From contig DYDK01000107.1 of assembly GCA_020717935.1 (NCBI GenBank), positions 1 to 6,338 of the forward strand: a stretch of DNA of 6,338 nt, written 5' to 3'. Each line of letters begins with the position of its first letter. Within the stretch, counting starts at the first letter, position 1. Below the pieces are notes generated by a model. That model was not told the DNA's origin. It did not search any database and was given only the letters and a program-made list of their open reading frames with translations. Position numbers and translations under genes: made by a program. Shown here piece by piece: positions 5,204 through 6,338 of the stretch. The DNA is from Desulfocapsa sp. (GTDB lineage: Bacteria > Desulfobacterota > Desulfobulbia > Desulfobulbales > Desulfocapsaceae).

Positions 5204-6037
5204 ATGATATCCTATATGCCCTATCCTGTCCGGATCGACGATATTGTGGTTGAGACGGAAGACGGCAATCAGAAAACCTTCAAGCTTGTCTTTGAGAATG
5301 AGGCCCACGCCAAGGCCTGGAAGCATGTGCCGGGCCAGTTTGCCATGCTGTCGCTGGCTGGTCAGGGCGAGATCCCTATCGGCATCGCCTCTTCACCCAC
5401 TGAAGAGGGGTATCTGCTCTTTACCGTTAACCGGGCCGGCAAGGTGACTACCGCCCTGCACCAGATGAATGTCGGAGACCGCATGGGCGTTCGCGGCCCC
5501 TTGGGCAACGGCTTTCCGGTGGCAACAGACATGCTGGGCAAGAACATCGTGATCATTGCCGGCGGGTTTGCGGTTACCACTCTGCGGGCCACCTTGATCT
5601 CCCTGCTCGCCCGTCGACAGGACTATGGCAAGATCTCGTTTATCTATGGTGCCCGTACTCCCGGCATGCTCCTCTATCGGGACGAGTTGCAGCAGTGGGC
5701 GCAACGAGGCGATGTGGACATGCATGTCACCATCGACCGTGAGGCGCCTGGTTGGGACGGCCTGGTCGGCTTTGTCCCCACCATTGCCGGACAGGTGGCG
5801 CCGTCCCCTGAGAAGAGTGTGGCCCTTATCTGCGGCCCGCCGATCATGATTAAATTCACCATGCCCCCTTTGGAGCAAATTGGCTGGACCGACGATCAGG
5901 TCTACCTTTCTCTGGAAAACAGGATGAAATGCGGGGAAGGAGTATGCTGCCATTGCAATGTCGGCCCGATTCTGGTATGCAAAGATGGTCCAGTTTTCAC
6001 CCGTAGCCAAGTTAAAAAACTGCCATTAGAGTATTGA
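5204..6037 (+). CDS. flxA: FAD/NAD(P)H-binding oxidoreductase with C-terminal 2Fe-2S site, FlxA
   Basis: This is a 277-residue ferredoxin reductase-like protein of the PyrK/AsrB group. The FAD-binding barrel contains HVPGQFAMLSL (41-51) and PIGIASSP (58-65). The NAD(P)-binding domain contains IIAGGFAVTTLRA (117-129) and ICGPPIMIKF (209-218). The C-terminal cluster motif is C243-x4-C248-x2-C251-x7-C259, with an extra C249; in PyrK this arrangement binds a 2Fe-2S cluster. The predicted job is to oxidise NADH and pass electrons through FlxB/FlxC/FlxD to HdrA, which would bifurcate them to ferredoxin and a disulfide, probably DsrC in a sulfate reducer. That pathway is known for the family and inferred here. 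The start at ATG 5204 is supported by GGAG at 5194-5197 with a 6-base spacer. An ATG at 5216 is less likely. It is the last gene of the operon. Confidence 0.85.
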   Translation: MISYMPYPVRIDDIVVETEDGNQKTFKLVFENEAHAKAWKHVPGQFAMLSLAGQGEIPIGIASSPTEEGYLLFTVNRAGKVTTALHQMNVGDRMGVRGPLGNGFPVATDMLGKNIVIIAGGFAVTTLRATLISLLARRQDYGKISFIYGARTPGMLLYRDELQQWAQRGDVDMHVTIDREAPGWDGLVGFVPTIAGQVAPSPEKSVALICGPPIMIKFTMPPLEQIGWTDDQVYLSLENRMKCGEGVCCHCNVGPILVCKDGPVFTRSQVKKLPLEY

Positions 6038-6117
6038 TTCACTTATTCGTTGTTAACAAACGACCTGTTCCTTTATTTGTAAGAGGCTCTCATCAGTAAA
6101 AAATTTCCTATACAATT
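6038..6117 (+). other. Spacer between flxA and tRNA-Arg
   Basis: These 80 AT-rich bases hold no gene. A perfect 10-bp palindrome, TTGTTAACAA, lies at 6050-6059. I see no intrinsic terminator for flxA here, so flx transcription may run through the tRNA to the terminator at 6204-6237. A separate tRNA promoter is expected, but none could be placed with good spacing. Confidence 0.4.
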
Positions 6118-6194
<77 letters not shown>

Positions 6195-6203
6195 ATAAAA
6201 TCA

Positions 6204-6237
6204 GGGAGTTAGGCGCTTTTTGCTTAACCCCTTTTTT
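6204..6237 (+). terminator. Intrinsic (Rho-independent) terminator after tRNA-Arg
   Basis: The 5' arm GGGAGTTAGGC (6204-6214) pairs with GCTTAACCCC (6222-6231) over ten base pairs, with one bulged A and one G-T pair, around a 7-base loop. Six T residues follow at 6232-6237. It lies 9 bases after the tRNA CCA and should end the tRNA transcript, and possibly flx read-through. Confidence 0.85.
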
Positions 6238-6338
6238 GCTCTGTTATATGCAGGTTATATTTTGGCGGGAAATGCAGGTACTCAACCGTTGTAAGTTTGC
6301 ATGTGAACTTAGAAACTTTTGCACATAAACATAGATTT
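6238..6338. other. Right-edge non-coding stretch with short repeats
   Basis: No open reading frame of useful length is seen here. ATGCAGGT occurs twice (6248-6255 and 6272-6279) and GTTATAT twice (6243-6249 and 6254-6260). AAGTT at 6293-6297 and AACTT at 6306-6310 could form a small stem. None of these can be assigned a function, and the next gene must start beyond the window. Confidence 0.4.

Noticed and set aside
5393..6010. 205-codon open frame on the minus strand
   Set aside because: It is a shadow of flxA, with no recognisable motif and no ribosome binding site context.
6109..6114. TATACA as a -10 box for the tRNA
   Set aside because: It would place the transcript start inside the mature tRNA, and there is no -35 box at the right distance.
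6238..6338. CRISPR-like or att repeats from the two ATGCAGGT copies
   Set aside because: There are only two 8-base copies, with no regular spacing and no match to the tRNA 3' end.

Overview
The window joins two very different blocks of DNA, all genes on the + strand. The right block (about 2625-6037) is a GC-rich core-metabolism operon that I read as flxD-flxC-flxB-flxA. It encodes an MvhD-like iron-sulfur protein, two 4Fe-4S proteins and an FAD/NAD(P)H reductase, which together form the NADH-oxidising arm of the FlxABCD-HdrABC electron-bifurcating complex. This complex is described from sulfate reducers such as Desulfovibrio and from other anaerobes. An anaerobic bacterium, most likely a Desulfobacterota sulfate reducer or a relative, is therefore the best guess; no marker in the window fixes the taxon.

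The left block (1-2018) is AT-rich. It holds the end of a large protein that continues beyond the left edge and may be a KAP/P-loop NTPase-type protein, then a small protein with two membrane helices and a PH-like tail, then a papain-like cysteine peptidase with a visible Cys-His-Asp set. The three are closely spaced and could be one operon. NTPase, membrane protein and protease is a combination seen in bacterial conflict or defence systems, but that role is inference here.

Between the blocks, at 2113-2527, lies a compact type II toxin-antitoxin pair with the antitoxin gene first (hicB-hicA, overlapping by 8 nt). Its base composition is closer to the right block than to the left one. Hand counts of GC in sample 60-base stretches show the change: 32% at 481-540, 35% at 1741-1800, 58% at 2161-2220 and 62% at 3901-3960. 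This fits a genomic island or defence hotspot ending near the start of the flx operon.

Downstream of flxA there is a complete tRNA-Arg (anticodon TCT, CCA encoded) at 6118-6194 and a good intrinsic terminator at 6204-6237. The last 100 bases hold no gene that I can support. No hdrA, hdrB or hdrC lies in the window, so the bifurcating half of the complex must be encoded elsewhere, perhaps beyond the left block.
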